Source: Nostoc sp. NMS9 (GTDB lineage Bacteria; Cyanobacteriota; Cyanobacteriia; Cyanobacteriales; Nostocaceae). Taken from it: 34,418 nt of DNA. The notes under the pieces were generated by a model. That model made no database searches. It was not told the origin of the DNA and saw nothing but the letters and a program-made list of their open reading frames with translations. The translations under genes and the position numbers were made by a program. Shown here one piece after another: positions 17,233-26,524 of this stretch. Location of the stretch: NCBI RefSeq assembly GCF_017114995.1, contig NZ_JABXKL010000059.1:1-34418 (forward strand), read 5' to 3'. The number at the start of each line of letters is the position of its first letter. Position 1 is the first letter of the stretch.

Positions 17233-17679
17233 ATGCTGACATTTACCCAACTTAAACCACCTAATTACGATGCCGCTGTTACTTTTACTCTGGCGCTAAC
17301 AGCAGAAGAACGCACCCGCAGTCGTCATCGCTTTGAAACTGAAGATGGTAAAGTTGTGTTTTTACATTTACCCAGAGGAACTGTCTTACACGATGGCGAT
17401 ATTCTGCAAGAAGAAACCGATAGCAGTTTAATCAGAATTACTGCCAAACCAGAACTAGTGCTAACTGCCTTTGCCCAAACACCACTATTATTATTACGGG
17501 CGGCATACCATCTGGGAAATCGCCATGTACCTGTAGAAATTACTCCGACTTATTTACGCTTGTCCTCAGATTCTGTTTTACGTCCAATGTTAGAACAACT
17601 GGGGTTAGAAGTTAAAGAGGAAATTTTACCGTTTCAGCCAGAATTGGGGGCTTATGGACAACAGCATCATGCTCACTGA
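17233..17679 (+). CDS. ureE: Urease accessory protein UreE
   Basis: A 148-aa nickel metallochaperone that delivers Ni2+ to the UreG-containing maturation complex for urease. The sequence shows the N-terminal [20 protein letters not shown] typical of UreE, the GDIL and [13 protein letters not shown] motifs with the conserved metal-binding His, and a short His-containing tail, QQHHAH. I prefer the ATG at 17233 over the GTG at 17221, because the family begins close to this Met; neither has a clear SD. It overlaps ureF and is the first gene of a ureEFG operon. Confidence 0.93.
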   Translation: MLTFTQLKPPNYDAAVTFTLALTAEERTRSRHRFETEDGKVVFLHLPRGTVLHDGDILQEETDSSLIRITAKPELVLTAFAQTPLLLLRAAYHLGNRHVPVEITPTYLRLSSDSVLRPMLEQLGLEVKEEILPFQPELGAYGQQHHAH

Positions 17680-18346
17680 TAGCCATCTTTTGAGTATTTT
17701 GCAGCTGGCTAGCCCCGCTTTACCTGTGGGAGCATATAGTTATTCTGAAGGTTTGGAAATGTTGGTGGAAAATGGTACGATCGCTAGCCAGTCACATCTC
17801 AAAGATTGGTTAAAAGCAGAGTTGCTCTACGGGGCAATTCGGTTAGAGGCGGCGGTGATGGTACGATCGCAGCAAGCTGTAAAAATGGGTGATATTAAGT
17901 CTCTATGCCGTTGGAATCTCTGGTTATCGGCTGCTAGGGAAACAGAAGAATTACGCGCTTCTAGTTGGCAAATGGGGCGATCGCTCATCCAATTACTTGG
18001 TAAACTAGAACCGCAGATTGTACCTATTGCCAATGCTGTCGGTAATCCTTGCAATTATGCGATCGCTTTTGGCATTGTCGTTGCCCATTGGCAAATCAGT
18101 ATCCAAGCCGCATTACTCGGATATCTGCATAGTTGGGCAAGTAATTTGATTACTGCTGGCGTGAAACTTATCCCCCTTGGACAAACAGCAGGACAGCAGT
18201 TATTACTAGATTTGCAACCATTACTTAGCGCTGCGGTATTAGAAATTCTCGCGTTGCAGGACGATCAACTCGCCTGTTGTACTTGGGGTTTGTCGCTGGC
18301 AAGTATGCAGCATGAAACGCAGTATACGAGGTTGTTTAGGAGTTAG
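17654..18346 (+). CDS. ureF: Urease accessory protein UreF
   Basis: A 230-aa cytoplasmic helical chaperone that works with UreD/UreH and UreG to load nickel into apo-urease. The signature [20 protein letters not shown] is at about 17-36, followed by the usual all-helical sequence with [13 protein letters not shown] in the middle and [16 protein letters not shown] near the end. Its ATG at 17654 lies inside ureE (26-base overlap); an alternative in-frame ATG at 17669 also overlaps ureE. Both imply translational coupling. The gene is followed by a heptamer repeat block rather than directly by ureG. Confidence 0.95.
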   Translation: MDNSIMLTDSHLLSILQLASPALPVGAYSYSEGLEMLVENGTIASQSHLKDWLKAELLYGAIRLEAAVMVRSQQAVKMGDIKSLCRWNLWLSAARETEELRASSWQMGRSLIQLLGKLEPQIVPIANAVGNPCNYAIAFGIVVAHWQISIQAALLGYLHSWASNLITAGVKLIPLGQTAGQQLLLDLQPLLSAAVLEILALQDDQLACCTWGLSLASMQHETQYTRLFRS

Positions 18347-18347
18347 T

Positions 18348-18460
18348 CATTGGGCATGGGGCATTGGGCATTGGGCATTGGGCATTGGGCATTGGGCATG
18401 GGGCATGGGGCATTGGGCATTGGGCATTGGGCATTGGGCATTGGGCATTGGGCATGGGGC
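18348..18460. repeat. Heptanucleotide tandem repeat (GGGCATT/GGGCATG)
   Basis: About sixteen copies of a 7-bp unit, GGGCATT with occasional GGGCATG variants, run from just after the ureF stop. Such short tandemly repeated repetitive sequences are characteristic of heterocystous cyanobacteria. Minus-strand open frames through it encode only MPNAQCP-type repeats and are not genes. It separates ureF from ureG within the same operon. Confidence 0.93.
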
Positions 18461-18496
18461 AAAAACTAAGTCCCGATAACCATGTACCAAGAAAAA

Positions 18497-18538
18497 ATGA
18501 CAAATGACAAATGACAAAGGACAAAGGACAAATGACAA
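18497..18538. repeat. Six copies of heptamer ATGACAA/AGGACAA leading into ureG
   Basis: The units are ATGACAA x3, AGGACAA x2 and ATGACAA x1, and the last runs into the ureG start codon. The repeats supply several ATG codons (for example 18511 and 18532 are in frame with ureG) and two AAGGA-like sequences that can serve as ribosome binding sites. This is a different heptamer family from the GGGCATT block 37 bases upstream. Confidence 0.9.
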
Positions 18539-19134
18539 TGAATGCATTTCGAGTAGGGGTTGCTGGGCCAGTGGGTTCGGGAAAGACGGCTTTGGTGGAT
18601 GCTTTATGTAAAGGATTGCGTGAGCAGTATCAGATTGCGGTGGTGACGAATGATATTTATACTCAGGAGGATGCTCAGTTTTTAGTGCGTTCTCAGGCGT
18701 TGGCTAGCGATCGCATTTTGGGTGTAGAGACTGGTGGTTGCCCTCATACTGCTATCCGCGAAGATGCTTCGATGAATTTGGCGGCAATTGAACAGTTAGA
18801 GGAACGTTTTATCGATTTGGATTTGGTATTTTTGGAAAGTGGCGGCGATAATTTGGCTGCTACTTTTAGTCCCGAATTAGTAGATTTAACAATTTACGTC
18901 ATCGATGTTGCAGCTGGCGATAAAATTCCCCGCAAAGGTGGCCCCGGCATTACTAAGTCTGATTTGTTGGTGATTAACAAAACTGACCTTGCACCCTATG
19001 TTGGTGCAGATTTAAGTGTGATGGAACGAGATGCTAAAAAAATGCGCGGCGATAAACCTTTTATTTTTACTAATTTGAAAACTCAGTCTGGACTTGCAGA
19101 TGTAATTAACTTTGTTTGCACAAATATCTGTTAA
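18538..19134 (+). CDS. ureG: Urease accessory GTPase UreG
   Basis: A 198-aa SIMIBI-class GTPase that couples GTP hydrolysis to nickel insertion into urease. It has the P-loop GPVGSGKT (residues 9-16), EDAQFL, the metal-binding Cys-Pro-His in [28 protein letters not shown] and the guanine-specificity NKTD. The start [11 protein letters not shown] at 18538 matches where the family normally begins; in-frame ATG codons at 18511 and 18532 come from the upstream heptamer repeat and would only add repeat-encoded residues. Third gene of the ureEFG cluster; the structural genes ureABC and ureD are not in this window. Confidence 0.95.
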   Translation: MNAFRVGVAGPVGSGKTALVDALCKGLREQYQIAVVTNDIYTQEDAQFLVRSQALASDRILGVETGGCPHTAIREDASMNLAAIEQLEERFIDLDLVFLESGGDNLAATFSPELVDLTIYVIDVAAGDKIPRKGGPGITKSDLLVINKTDLAPYVGADLSVMERDAKKMRGDKPFIFTNLKTQSGLADVINFVCTNIC

Positions 19135-19211
19135 AAATAATTTTAAGCCGTAGTCACAGAGGTTAGGACAGTGTTGATTGCTCAAAGCCTTGAAACAACT
19201 GGGTTTTTACT

Positions 19212-19232
19212 CAGCACTCAGCACTCAGCACT
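19212..19232. repeat. Three copies of heptamer CAGCACT
   Basis: A short tandem heptamer downstream of ureG, in the gene-free stretch 19135-19499. It is a third heptamer family close to the urease genes. Confidence 0.75.
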
Positions 19233-19241
19233 TTGCTATAT

Positions 19242-19261
19242 AACCCACGGAGGTGGGTTTT
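19242..19261 (+). terminator. Hairpin with T-run after ureG
   Basis: AACCCAC, a GGAG loop and GTGGGTT form a perfect 7-bp stem, followed by a short T-run. It lies 108 bases after the ureG stop and could terminate the ureEFG transcript. A similar hairpin sequence is a frequent dispersed element in Nostoc-type genomes, so it may be a repeat that also acts as a terminator. Confidence 0.5.
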
Positions 19262-19282
19262 GCCTGTATAGACGAGGTTTAT

Positions 19283-19345
19283 GAGCCTTTTAACTCGGCA
19301 GTTGAGCCTTTTTACTCAGCAGTTGAGCCTCTGAACTCGGCAGTT
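19283..19345. repeat. Three tandem 21-bp repeats
   Basis: Three 21-bp units begin GAGCCT, share AACTCGGCAGTT or a one-to-two base variant at their end, and abut without spacing. They share the AACTC core, the GTT-AG flavour and the 21-bp period with the half-units of the 42-bp repeat at 1492-1743. The rest of 19346-19499 shows only A/G-rich sequence and a fragment of a GCGCAGCGTCTCGTA dispersed repeat. Confidence 0.85.
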
Positions 19346-19499
19346 AAGGCTTAACTCTTTGTCAAAGTCAATTTTTTTTTAACGAACTGCAAAGGACGCA
19401 TTCGCGCAGCGTCTCGTAAGAGTTGGACACAAAGAAAGAGAAGGAAGAGAAGAAAGAAATGCTTAACTGAACTCTATTGGTTTATAACCGCCCTTTTAA

Positions 19500-21386
19500 C
19501 TATAAAGTCCGTAAATGACGATTTCGCACCCGTTCAGCACTACCAGTAGGAATCGCAGCAATTAATTTTTGCGTGTATTCCTCTTTGGGTTCTTGGTAGA
19601 TGCTTTCGGCTGTCCCTTCTTCAACAATTTGACCGCGATTCATAACTAAAATGCGATCGCTCATAAATTTCACTACACTTAAATCATGAGAAATAAAAAT
19701 ATAGGTAAGCTGAAAATCTGACTGTAATTCTTTGAGAAGATTTAACACCTGCGCCTGTACTGAAACATCCAGCGCTGAAACTGATTCATCGCAGATGATA
19801 AATTTAGGATTCAATGCCAAAGAACGGGCTATGCAAATCCGTTGGCGTTGACCGCCAGAAAACTGATGAGGATAGCGGTTAATTGCATCTGCACTCAACC
19901 CCACCCGTTCTAAGAGTTCGACTACTCGCTGGCGTCGTTGTTGTTTTGTCTTCCCAACAGCGTGAATTAACAATGGTTCCATCACCGCATCCCCAACCTT
20001 CATCCGGGGATCGAGGGAACTAAAAGGATTTTGGAAGACTATTTGCATTTCTCGCCGCAGTTTTTGCAATCGTTCTCCTTTGAGGCTAGTAATATCTTGT
20101 TTCTCAAAGATAATCTGACCACTCATCGGTTCAATTAAGCGCAGCAAGGTTCTGCCAAGGGTAGTTTTACCGCAACCAGATTCTCCCACCAAACCTAGTG
20201 TTTCTCCTGGTTTGACATCAAAAGAAACGCCATTAACTGCCATATTGTAGCGTTTTGTACCACCAAACACCCCGCGCACTGGAAAACCAACTTTCAGGTT
20301 GCGGATTTGCAGCAGGGGTTCCAATTCATTGAAGTTTGCCAATCTTTCAGCAATCTCTTCGGTGGTCACTTCTATGGGTTGTGCAGGTTCTTTTGGCTGA
20401 ATTACTACTTGTCCCGTTGGCGTCTCTTCTGCACTCATGTAGTCAGAAACGGTAAGTAATTTTTGGGGACGGCGGTTGAGTGTGGGGCGACAAGCGATCA
20501 AACCTTTAGTATATGGATGCTGAGGACTGCTGAAAATTTGCTCAGAAGTACCAGATTCGACAACTTTACCTTTATACATCACCGCTACTTGGTCAGCAAT
20601 TTCTGAAATTAGTCCCAAGTCGTGGGTGATGAAAATCATTGCCATATCACGGCTTTGCTGCAATTCTCGCAACAAGTCCAAAATTGTCGCTTGCACCGTC
20701 ACATCCAAGGCTGTAGTTGGTTCATCGGCAATTAAGATTAATGGGTTGCAAGAAATTGCCATTGCAATCATTACCCGTTGCAACTGACCCCCAGAAAGTT
20801 CATGAGGGTAGCGTTCCAGCATGGCTTCTTTGTGTTCTTTAACCAACTGTGCCAACTTTGATGGTTCTGGTTTCGATGAATTGCTGTTGGTTTGATGCCA
20901 AGTTTCGATATACTGCTGTTGGATCTCCTCATCTCTAGGTAAAAGTTTTACCTCTTGCAGACCTGCGATCGCAATTTGTCGTGCTTGGGCTGCTGACACA
21001 TTTTGATGCCGCATAATCGCTTCTGTTAGCTGAAACCCGATGTTATAAACCGGATTAAGCGAACTCATCGGTTCTTGAAAAATCATGGCGATGTCGCCAC
21101 CCCGGTGTAACTGCATTTGCTCAGGAGGCAATTTTACCAAATCGATTGCATTGGCATTCTCCTGCGGACGAAACCAGATTTCACCGCCAGTAACTATACC
21201 GGGAGTTTGCAACAAACCCATCACAGCTAGGGCTGTCACTGATTTTCCACTTCCTGATTCTCCTACTATTCCTAGAGTTTCACCTGGATGCAGTCCAAAG
21301 GAAATACCATCCAAAGCTCTGACAGTATTGCCATCACCGGGAAATTCAACTTGGAGATTGCGAACCTCTAGGACAGTTTCTCTCAT
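19500..21386 (-). CDS. Fused two-domain peptide/nickel-type ABC transporter ATPase (DppD-DppF fusion)
   Basis: A 628-aa peripheral membrane ATPase that powers uptake of oligopeptides or similar substrates; the arrangement resembles GsiA or YejF. NBD1 has Walker A GESGSGKS (42-49), signature LSGGQ (197-201) and Walker B LILIADEP (216-223). NBD2 has Walker A GESGCGKT (401-408), signature FSGGQ (509-513) and Walker [13 protein letters not shown]. Each NBD ends in an oligopeptide-transporter C-terminal segment ([13 protein letters not shown] for NBD1). An unusual polar stretch (about 151-190) precedes the first signature. The permeases and binding protein are not adjacent, so the partner genes lie elsewhere. 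Start at the ATG at 21386, with AGGAG on the minus strand upstream. Confidence 0.94.
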   Translation of the reverse strand: MRETVLEVRNLQVEFPGDGNTVRALDGISFGLHPGETLGIVGESGSGKSVTALAVMGLLQTPGIVTGGEIWFRPQENANAIDLVKLPPEQMQLHRGGDIAMIFQEPMSSLNPVYNIGFQLTEAIMRHQNVSAAQARQIAIAGLQEVKLLPRDEEIQQQYIETWHQTNSNSSKPEPSKLAQLVKEHKEAMLERYPHELSGGQLQRVMIAMAISCNPLILIADEPTTALDVTVQATILDLLRELQQSRDMAMIFITHDLGLISEIADQVAVMYKGKVVESGTSEQIFSSPQHPYTKGLIACRPTLNRRPQKLLTVSDYMSAEETPTGQVVIQPKEPAQPIEVTTEEIAERLANFNELEPLLQIRNLKVGFPVRGVFGGTKRYNMAVNGVSFDVKPGETLGLVGESGCGKTTLGRTLLRLIEPMSGQIIFEKQDITSLKGERLQKLRREMQIVFQNPFSSLDPRMKVGDAVMEPLLIHAVGKTKQQRRQRVVELLERVGLSADAINRYPHQFSGGQRQRICIARSLALNPKFIICDESVSALDVSVQAQVLNLLKELQSDFQLTYIFISHDLSVVKFMSDRILVMNRGQIVEEGTAESIYQEPKEEYTQKLIAAIPTGSAERVRNRHLRTL

Positions 21387-21563
21387 AGGAGTGGGGTATG
21401 AATTTTAACTTAAAATTATTTGATTTTAACAATAGTTTTGATGTATATGTGAGTAAATTTGGTTTTTACACTTCTTGGCAGTTTTTCACATACTTCCACA
21501 ATATACACGCATTTGCGATGTAGAATTTCTTGTGATTTCTGCAAATTGCGATCGCCTCAAACA

Positions 21564-23750
21564 CTACGCAGGAAGTCCCAATGCTTTTATAATCAGCGGC
21601 AATAGTTTACTGCACGACTCGATGATGTTCGCAGTGCTTGGCAAACTCTTCAATATTCCATCAAAGTTTATTCTAGCCTTTCGCACCAATCCTTTCTTTT
21701 TCTCCTGGTCAGGTGTTTGTCCTGCTTCTGCCAAAGCTTTCACATGCTCTAATAAATCAGCTTTATCTTCGGGAGCTAAATCAGTATCTTCATCAACCGC
21801 TTGCTGAAGTTGGATCAGTAGTTCTTTAATTCCCGGTTCAGTGGGATCTGGAGAACTAGGTAACTGATTGAGAACGTTAGACACACTACCGCTAATTTCA
21901 CCCAAATTAATGGTTGAACCTGTAATATCGCCTCCTACTGTAATCCTTGCCCCCGTGGAAGCATCTACATTACCACCTGCGCTAATATTCTGATTTTCCA
22001 TAATCTCTCCAACTTGATTTGTAAGGTAGATTCGATGTCCTTGTCCTTGAAAAATCACACTTTCAGTAGAATTACCTGTGCGTTCAACTAATTTTTGCGA
22101 GAATTGCCAGTACATATCCATCAAAACCTGGTAATAACTAGATAGTCTAGCAATCTCACCTTCCTTAGCTTCCAAAGCTAACTGATAACGAGTCTCAAAC
22201 AGTTTACGCAAGTCTTCATAAGTTTCATTCACCCGCTCTACCACTTGTTGACGAGAAACCCCTTCCCGATGACCAACTTTGACAATCCAAAGATCGCCGC
22301 GTTGCTCTAAACCCTGCAATTCTAGCCCTAGACTCTCATCCTCCAAGCGGAATTTCTCAAACACAAAACTCAGGGATATGGGGTCAATCTCCTGCTCAAA
22401 CACCAGCTCATAGGAAGTTTCTAGCTTGCGAACGATCGCCTCAAACTCCCCAGGCAAAAAGTTTCGCCCTACAGGATAACGTTGGGTACGCTCACCATCT
22501 TCAAAGTCACGGTAGATATATTCACAAATTACCCCCTGAAAACAGGTTTGGCGATTAAAGCTCCAATCTTTCAGACAGCAACCAGTTAAATTTGCTAGGG
22601 AAAAGTCTACATCAGTAACCAGCGTCCGCACAAACCTAGCATAATAGAGGTTAGCCCCCCGGAGGTCTACCCCATCCAAAATTGCCTCTGTGAAGTCGAA
22701 ATACTGCAAGACCGCTTTTTGCAGATAGGCTCCCCGCAGGTTGGCGCGAAAAAAGTTTTGGGTTTTGGGTTCTCCTTTTAGCAAGGCTTGCACTTTGGGT
22801 TGATGCAAATCTAAGTAGGAATCATCTACTGTTGCAGCGTCCCAATCAGTTGTACTAGCAAAACGAGTCCTGTAGAGTTTTTTGGCTCGTAGGTCAATAT
22901 TTGCTAGGGATATTTCGGAAAAATTCAGGTGGCTCAAGTCTAGCTCACGGAAAGAAGTGCCTCCCAAGTTAGCGATCGCTTTTCCCAGATTAAGAATTGC
23001 ATCGGGTTGTCCCTGCGAACCACGGTTGTCTTGGAAAAATTGCAGTATAACTAAGGCGATCGCTACAGCCAAAACACTACTACCTAACCATCCCAGTAAC
23101 TCCGTTATGAAACCTATGAGCTTTTGAGTTGACCGTATTCCCTTTAAATACGGATTGTCCATAGCACCGCTTGCAGCCCGCACCAGTCCGACTGCACCAC
23201 AAAACAGCATGAAGCTAGCTAGCAAAAATCCATGCAACCAGCGAAATTGTCTTTGAAAGCCCATAGCCAGCAGTGAACTCCCCAAGCTCAAACCGACTAC
23301 ACTAAACAGAGAAGCCGCTGTGAATAAAGTGCCGAATAAAGGGCTAACGACCACAAAGTTCTCTAGTCCCATCAGTCGCAGCCCCACCGCTAAGATCGGC
23401 AAAACCAGCCAGCACCCAATCAATGCCACTAAAATACTCTGCAACCATTGGGTACGCACCAAGTAAACAAACACAGCTAGGATAATTGCCACATTTGCGA
23501 TCGTCAGATAGCGCCACCCCTGGTAATCGAATACTAGGTCGAGGGCTAACTTAGCTCCAACGTTGGCTGCTACCACGGCACATAAGAGACTCAGTAGTAA
23601 GCTTAAGGAAAATATCCCAATTCGACTCGTCGCGGAAAGTCCCAGCAAACACTGGCTGAAGTCCAGTTGACTCAGCATCTCTTGAGAAACGCGCTTTCCT
23701 CGGAGATCAATCAAGCGAGGCAGGCTAGTTGGTGGTGATGCCTGATTCAT
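21564..23750 (-). CDS. Membrane pentapeptide-repeat protein with a C-terminal helical association-type module
   Basis: A 728-aa protein. Residues 1-40 are cytosolic and include two pentapeptide-like motifs (LIDLRG, LDFSQC). About 43-238 holds five or six transmembrane helices. Residues 265-400 carry pentapeptide repeats of the A(N/D)LxG type, for example FRANLRGAYLQ and VDLRGANLYYARF. Residues 430-560 are mixed, with a coiled-coil stretch. About 575-627 is a Gly/Ser/Thr-rich beta-type linker including ARITVGGDITGSTINLGEIS. The last 95 residues are helical and include IKELLIQLQQAVDEDTDL and IESCSKLLPLIIKALGL. From memory, this tail recurs on many cyanobacterial signalling proteins; I do not assign it a name. 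It is divergent from the protease gene. The function is unknown; a membrane-anchored scaffold or effector is my inference. Confidence 0.75.
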   Translation of the reverse strand: MNQASPPTSLPRLIDLRGKRVSQEMLSQLDFSQCLLGLSATSRIGIFSLSLLLSLLCAVVAANVGAKLALDLVFDYQGWRYLTIANVAIILAVFVYLVRTQWLQSILVALIGCWLVLPILAVGLRLMGLENFVVVSPLFGTLFTAASLFSVVGLSLGSSLLAMGFQRQFRWLHGFLLASFMLFCGAVGLVRAASGAMDNPYLKGIRSTQKLIGFITELLGWLGSSVLAVAIALVILQFFQDNRGSQGQPDAILNLGKAIANLGGTSFRELDLSHLNFSEISLANIDLRAKKLYRTRFASTTDWDAATVDDSYLDLHQPKVQALLKGEPKTQNFFRANLRGAYLQKAVLQYFDFTEAILDGVDLRGANLYYARFVRTLVTDVDFSLANLTGCCLKDWSFNRQTCFQGVICEYIYRDFEDGERTQRYPVGRNFLPGEFEAIVRKLETSYELVFEQEIDPISLSFVFEKFRLEDESLGLELQGLEQRGDLWIVKVGHREGVSRQQVVERVNETYEDLRKLFETRYQLALEAKEGEIARLSSYYQVLMDMYWQFSQKLVERTGNSTESVIFQGQGHRIYLTNQVGEIMENQNISAGGNVDASTGARITVGGDITGSTINLGEISGSVSNVLNQLPSSPDPTEPGIKELLIQLQQAVDEDTDLAPEDKADLLEHVKALAEAGQTPDQEKKKGLVRKARINFDGILKSLPSTANIIESCSKLLPLIIKALGLPA

Positions 23751-23828
23751 TTAAGTAAAATAACAGCTACTTTTGATTAAGTAATGGCACGTATTACAAT
23801 TAGCATAAATTACTATTGGAAGTTTTTT

Positions 23829-25631
23829 ATGGCAAGGATTTTACTGAATAAAATATGGACTGAACTCGGCAAGGTTTGGAAAGAGCTAGAAAGTATCCAC
23901 CCTCAAGAAAAAAATACAGAGTTAACCCCTGTGTCAGGGTCTGACCTTGCAAAGTTTATCAATCAGCGATTACACCGACGAAATCAGCAAACCAGTACGA
24001 CTCTGACCCCAGTCTTAAACGAGAACGATTTGTTACCTTTCAGTTTTTTTAGGACAGGCCTACAGGCAGGTAAAAGTGTGTGTTGTTTAGTCCGTCGAAT
24101 TAGCAAACCCGAAGACTTAGACAAATTGATCAAAGTAGCTAAAGATGATCCAATACTGCGATCAAGGCTATTGAAATGGTACAGCTTTGACCCGATTACG
24201 GAGCAAGACGAATTTAAGACTAAGGCTCCAACGGTGGATTTGCCTTACGCTTCTGGGTTTCTTGTAGGCGGTGACTACCTGCTAACCAATCGCCATGTTG
24301 TTGAGGATCTGCTAACCAATTGCGATGTTGAGGAGCAGAAAAAGCTCTTCTCTGAATTTAGTGCGGTATTTAACTACGAAGCCGATCCCCATCGCCAGGA
24401 AAGCGACCCAGAGCTATTAACTCGATCAAACAAGTATAAGTTTGATCATACATTTTGGGTGACATCACCCAACCCAGACCTGGATTACGTGTTGCTGAAG
24501 CTGAAGCCACTGGATGGTGAATCGGCGATTGTCAAGTTTGGGAAAGTTAATTTAGCAAAAATCTTAGAAGAAGAAGTTGCTCCAAGTATAAGCACAGATA
24601 TGTTGGCTGCTGACTCCCACCTCAAAGCAAACATTGAAGCTGGATTCGTAACTCTTATCGAGACCAAAAATATTGACGGTGATCCAATCCACATGATTGA
24701 GCATCCTGGGGGGCGACCCAAGCAAGTTGTTGTGTTTAATAATCGCCTCGTACAGATTTACAAGAATTGTCTTGAGTATGACACTGATGCTGAACCTGGC
24801 TCCTCTGGCAGTCCGTTATTTAATACAGATTGGCAGGTAGTTGGTATTCATCAAGCTGCACTTTTAGATGAAAAAAGCAATGATCACAAGGTCAAAGGCT
24901 ATCTAGGTATTCGGATCGATAGCATTTTGGCAGATCTGAAGGAACAAAGCTCTGATAATCCAGAGTTGCAAAATTTTTTGAAAGGCCTTTGGGTTGATCC
25001 CACTACCCCACGGCCAAAGCCTCGAGCATTTATCCTTGCCGGACGACCAAGACGTTCAGTCTTAGGAGATGACTACGCCAAGCTAGAAAAAAAGGCAATG
25101 GAGAATCTACGAGATTCAATTATTGCACAAATGAATGATCTTGATTCAGATGTGAGCGTTGTCCCCATATCAGTAGATCCTACTAATGAATCGTCAGAAA
25201 AAGCAGCCATCAAGCAGACGATACAGGATATTAACCAGCAACGCAATCTTCAACAGCAAGATGAACTAGCAATTGAACTGCTGGTCAATAGTTCAGATCC
25301 TTCTGAATCCAAATCCAAAGATTCTTGGATCAAACTTTACTACGACGCTGGCAATGTTCGCGCTCAAAAATTAGCACTATCCTTGCAAACATTTCTTAAA
25401 CAAGATAACTTGCCATTTTCCGTCAGTGCCCTTCCTGATTCTTATACGAATACTCGTGGCTTGAGGTTTTGTCGAGATGTGAATTTACCAGCAGTTGTAA
25501 TTTTTGTAGGTGATCTAGCTAACGCCAGCGATCGCGTTTACCTTGAAAAGATACAACAAGATCCTGGTAATGCGTCAGTGCTTGCTACCAGTCTTACCAA
25601 AGGTATCCTTAATGCCTTAAAAGGGCTGTAA
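23829..25631 (+). CDS. Trypsin-like serine protease with amidase-like C-terminal domain
   Basis: A 600-aa protein. The N-terminal region (1-130) is helical and unassigned. A chymotrypsin-fold protease follows (about 135-370), with catalytic His156 (TNRHVV), Asp219 (DLDYVLL) and Ser326 (GSSGSP, where GDSGGP is usual). The C-terminal 200 residues resemble the Amidase_3 (N-acetylmuramoyl-L-alanine amidase) fold in layout: an initial AFILAG strand, a middle ELAIELLVN strand and a late NLPAVVIFVGDLANASD segment. The zinc ligands of that family (DPGHGG, HxN) are not there, so it is probably inactive; this is an inference. No signal peptide is seen, so it is likely cytosolic. I prefer the ATG at 23829, with GGAAG six bases upstream, over an in-frame ATG at 23784. 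It is divergent from the pentapeptide gene and convergent with ssb. Confidence 0.82.
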   Translation: MARILLNKIWTELGKVWKELESIHPQEKNTELTPVSGSDLAKFINQRLHRRNQQTSTTLTPVLNENDLLPFSFFRTGLQAGKSVCCLVRRISKPEDLDKLIKVAKDDPILRSRLLKWYSFDPITEQDEFKTKAPTVDLPYASGFLVGGDYLLTNRHVVEDLLTNCDVEEQKKLFSEFSAVFNYEADPHRQESDPELLTRSNKYKFDHTFWVTSPNPDLDYVLLKLKPLDGESAIVKFGKVNLAKILEEEVAPSISTDMLAADSHLKANIEAGFVTLIETKNIDGDPIHMIEHPGGRPKQVVVFNNRLVQIYKNCLEYDTDAEPGSSGSPLFNTDWQVVGIHQAALLDEKSNDHKVKGYLGIRIDSILADLKEQSSDNPELQNFLKGLWVDPTTPRPKPRAFILAGRPRRSVLGDDYAKLEKKAMENLRDSIIAQMNDLDSDVSVVPISVDPTNESSEKAAIKQTIQDINQQRNLQQQDELAIELLVNSSDPSESKSKDSWIKLYYDAGNVRAQKLALSLQTFLKQDNLPFSVSALPDSYTNTRGLRFCRDVNLPAVVIFVGDLANASDRVYLEKIQQDPGNASVLATSLTKGILNALKGL

Positions 25632-25657
25632 AACTGATAGCATTAGTTCCTCTGTGT

Positions 25658-26233
25658 TTAAAAGGGAATGTCATCTGGATCTGGTTCTTGCTCTTTCACT
25701 GCTGGATAAGTGGTTCGCTCATAATTTGTGGGTTGAGGTACGGGTTCGTAACTTGTCGTTTGGGGAGTAACGCCAACAGGATTTGCAACCGGGGTAGGCG
25801 CTGGACGTGGTGACTCGTAAGTGGGAACGTCTTTCTGTGGAGGACGAGATGCTGAAGATGGTTGTCGGGGAGCAGTTTCAGTGAATGATGGAGTTACGGT
25901 TGCTGAGGGCAATGGATCGGTATTAAAACTACCTCCAACAGATTGAATTTGCTGCACCGTCAATTCAGCGCGTTTTTCTTTAAAACCTTCTTGACGCTCA
26001 ACAGTATTCATAGTTAAACGTCCTACCAAGATGACGCGATCGCCTTGATGGTAATTTTGCTGAATTTCTGTCGCTAAATTCCCCCAGCCGACAACTTTCA
26101 GCGTGGCTGGCGGATCTTCTGGTTTCAGGGAATTGGGAAACTGCACCAGCATTTCAGTAACTCCCAAATTATCCGCTGTATAGCGGAGTTGCGGCTCGTT
26201 AATAATTTCCGCCATTAAAACGCAGCTGTTCAT
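25658..26233 (-). CDS. ssb: Single-stranded DNA-binding protein
   Basis: A 191-aa SSB that coats single-stranded DNA in replication, repair and recombination. The OB fold covers about residues 1-105 (ATLKVVGWGNLATEIQQNY, GDRVILVGRL, KRAELTVQQI). A long Pro/Thr/Ser-rich linker follows, then the acidic tip DPDDIPF, which recruits partner proteins. The N-terminus is atypical for E. coli SSB but familiar in cyanobacterial paralogues. The start is the ATG at 26233: on the minus strand GGAG lies eight bases upstream, and the 11 extra codons up to 26266 would add only hydrophobic residues. It is convergent with the protease gene, 26 bases apart. Confidence 0.9.
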   Translation of the reverse strand: MNSCVLMAEIINEPQLRYTADNLGVTEMLVQFPNSLKPEDPPATLKVVGWGNLATEIQQNYHQGDRVILVGRLTMNTVERQEGFKEKRAELTVQQIQSVGGSFNTDPLPSATVTPSFTETAPRQPSSASRPPQKDVPTYESPRPAPTPVANPVGVTPQTTSYEPVPQPTNYERTTYPAVKEQEPDPDDIPF

Positions 26234-26524
26234 TAAAATTACTCCTGCAAAAAGTACTGATTCCAAAAGAGGGGGTTTTTCTATGTAGTGCCAATTAATA
26301 TCTAGATAGGTTTAATTGTTTGCATTTTTTAATAATATTTGAACAAATTTTCTACATCCACTCTTAGTTTTTAGTCCTTTCTAGCATAAAAGCCAAGCGA
26401 TCGCTTTGAACAGCATTGAGTATGCTACTCGCCACCCTCGCTTGACTAAATGAGCATTAAATTCTGCATTGAGTAGTATAATTGTACCACCCATTGATTA
26501 AATAGAAAAAATTATTGGCAAAAA

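Noticed and set aside
18336..18547. Minus-strand frames encoding MPNAQCP-type peptides
   Set aside because: They are translations of the GGGCATT heptamer block, not genes.
21475..21807. 110-aa plus-strand frame
   Set aside because: It is antisense to the C-terminal coding region of the pentapeptide protein and is not protein-like.
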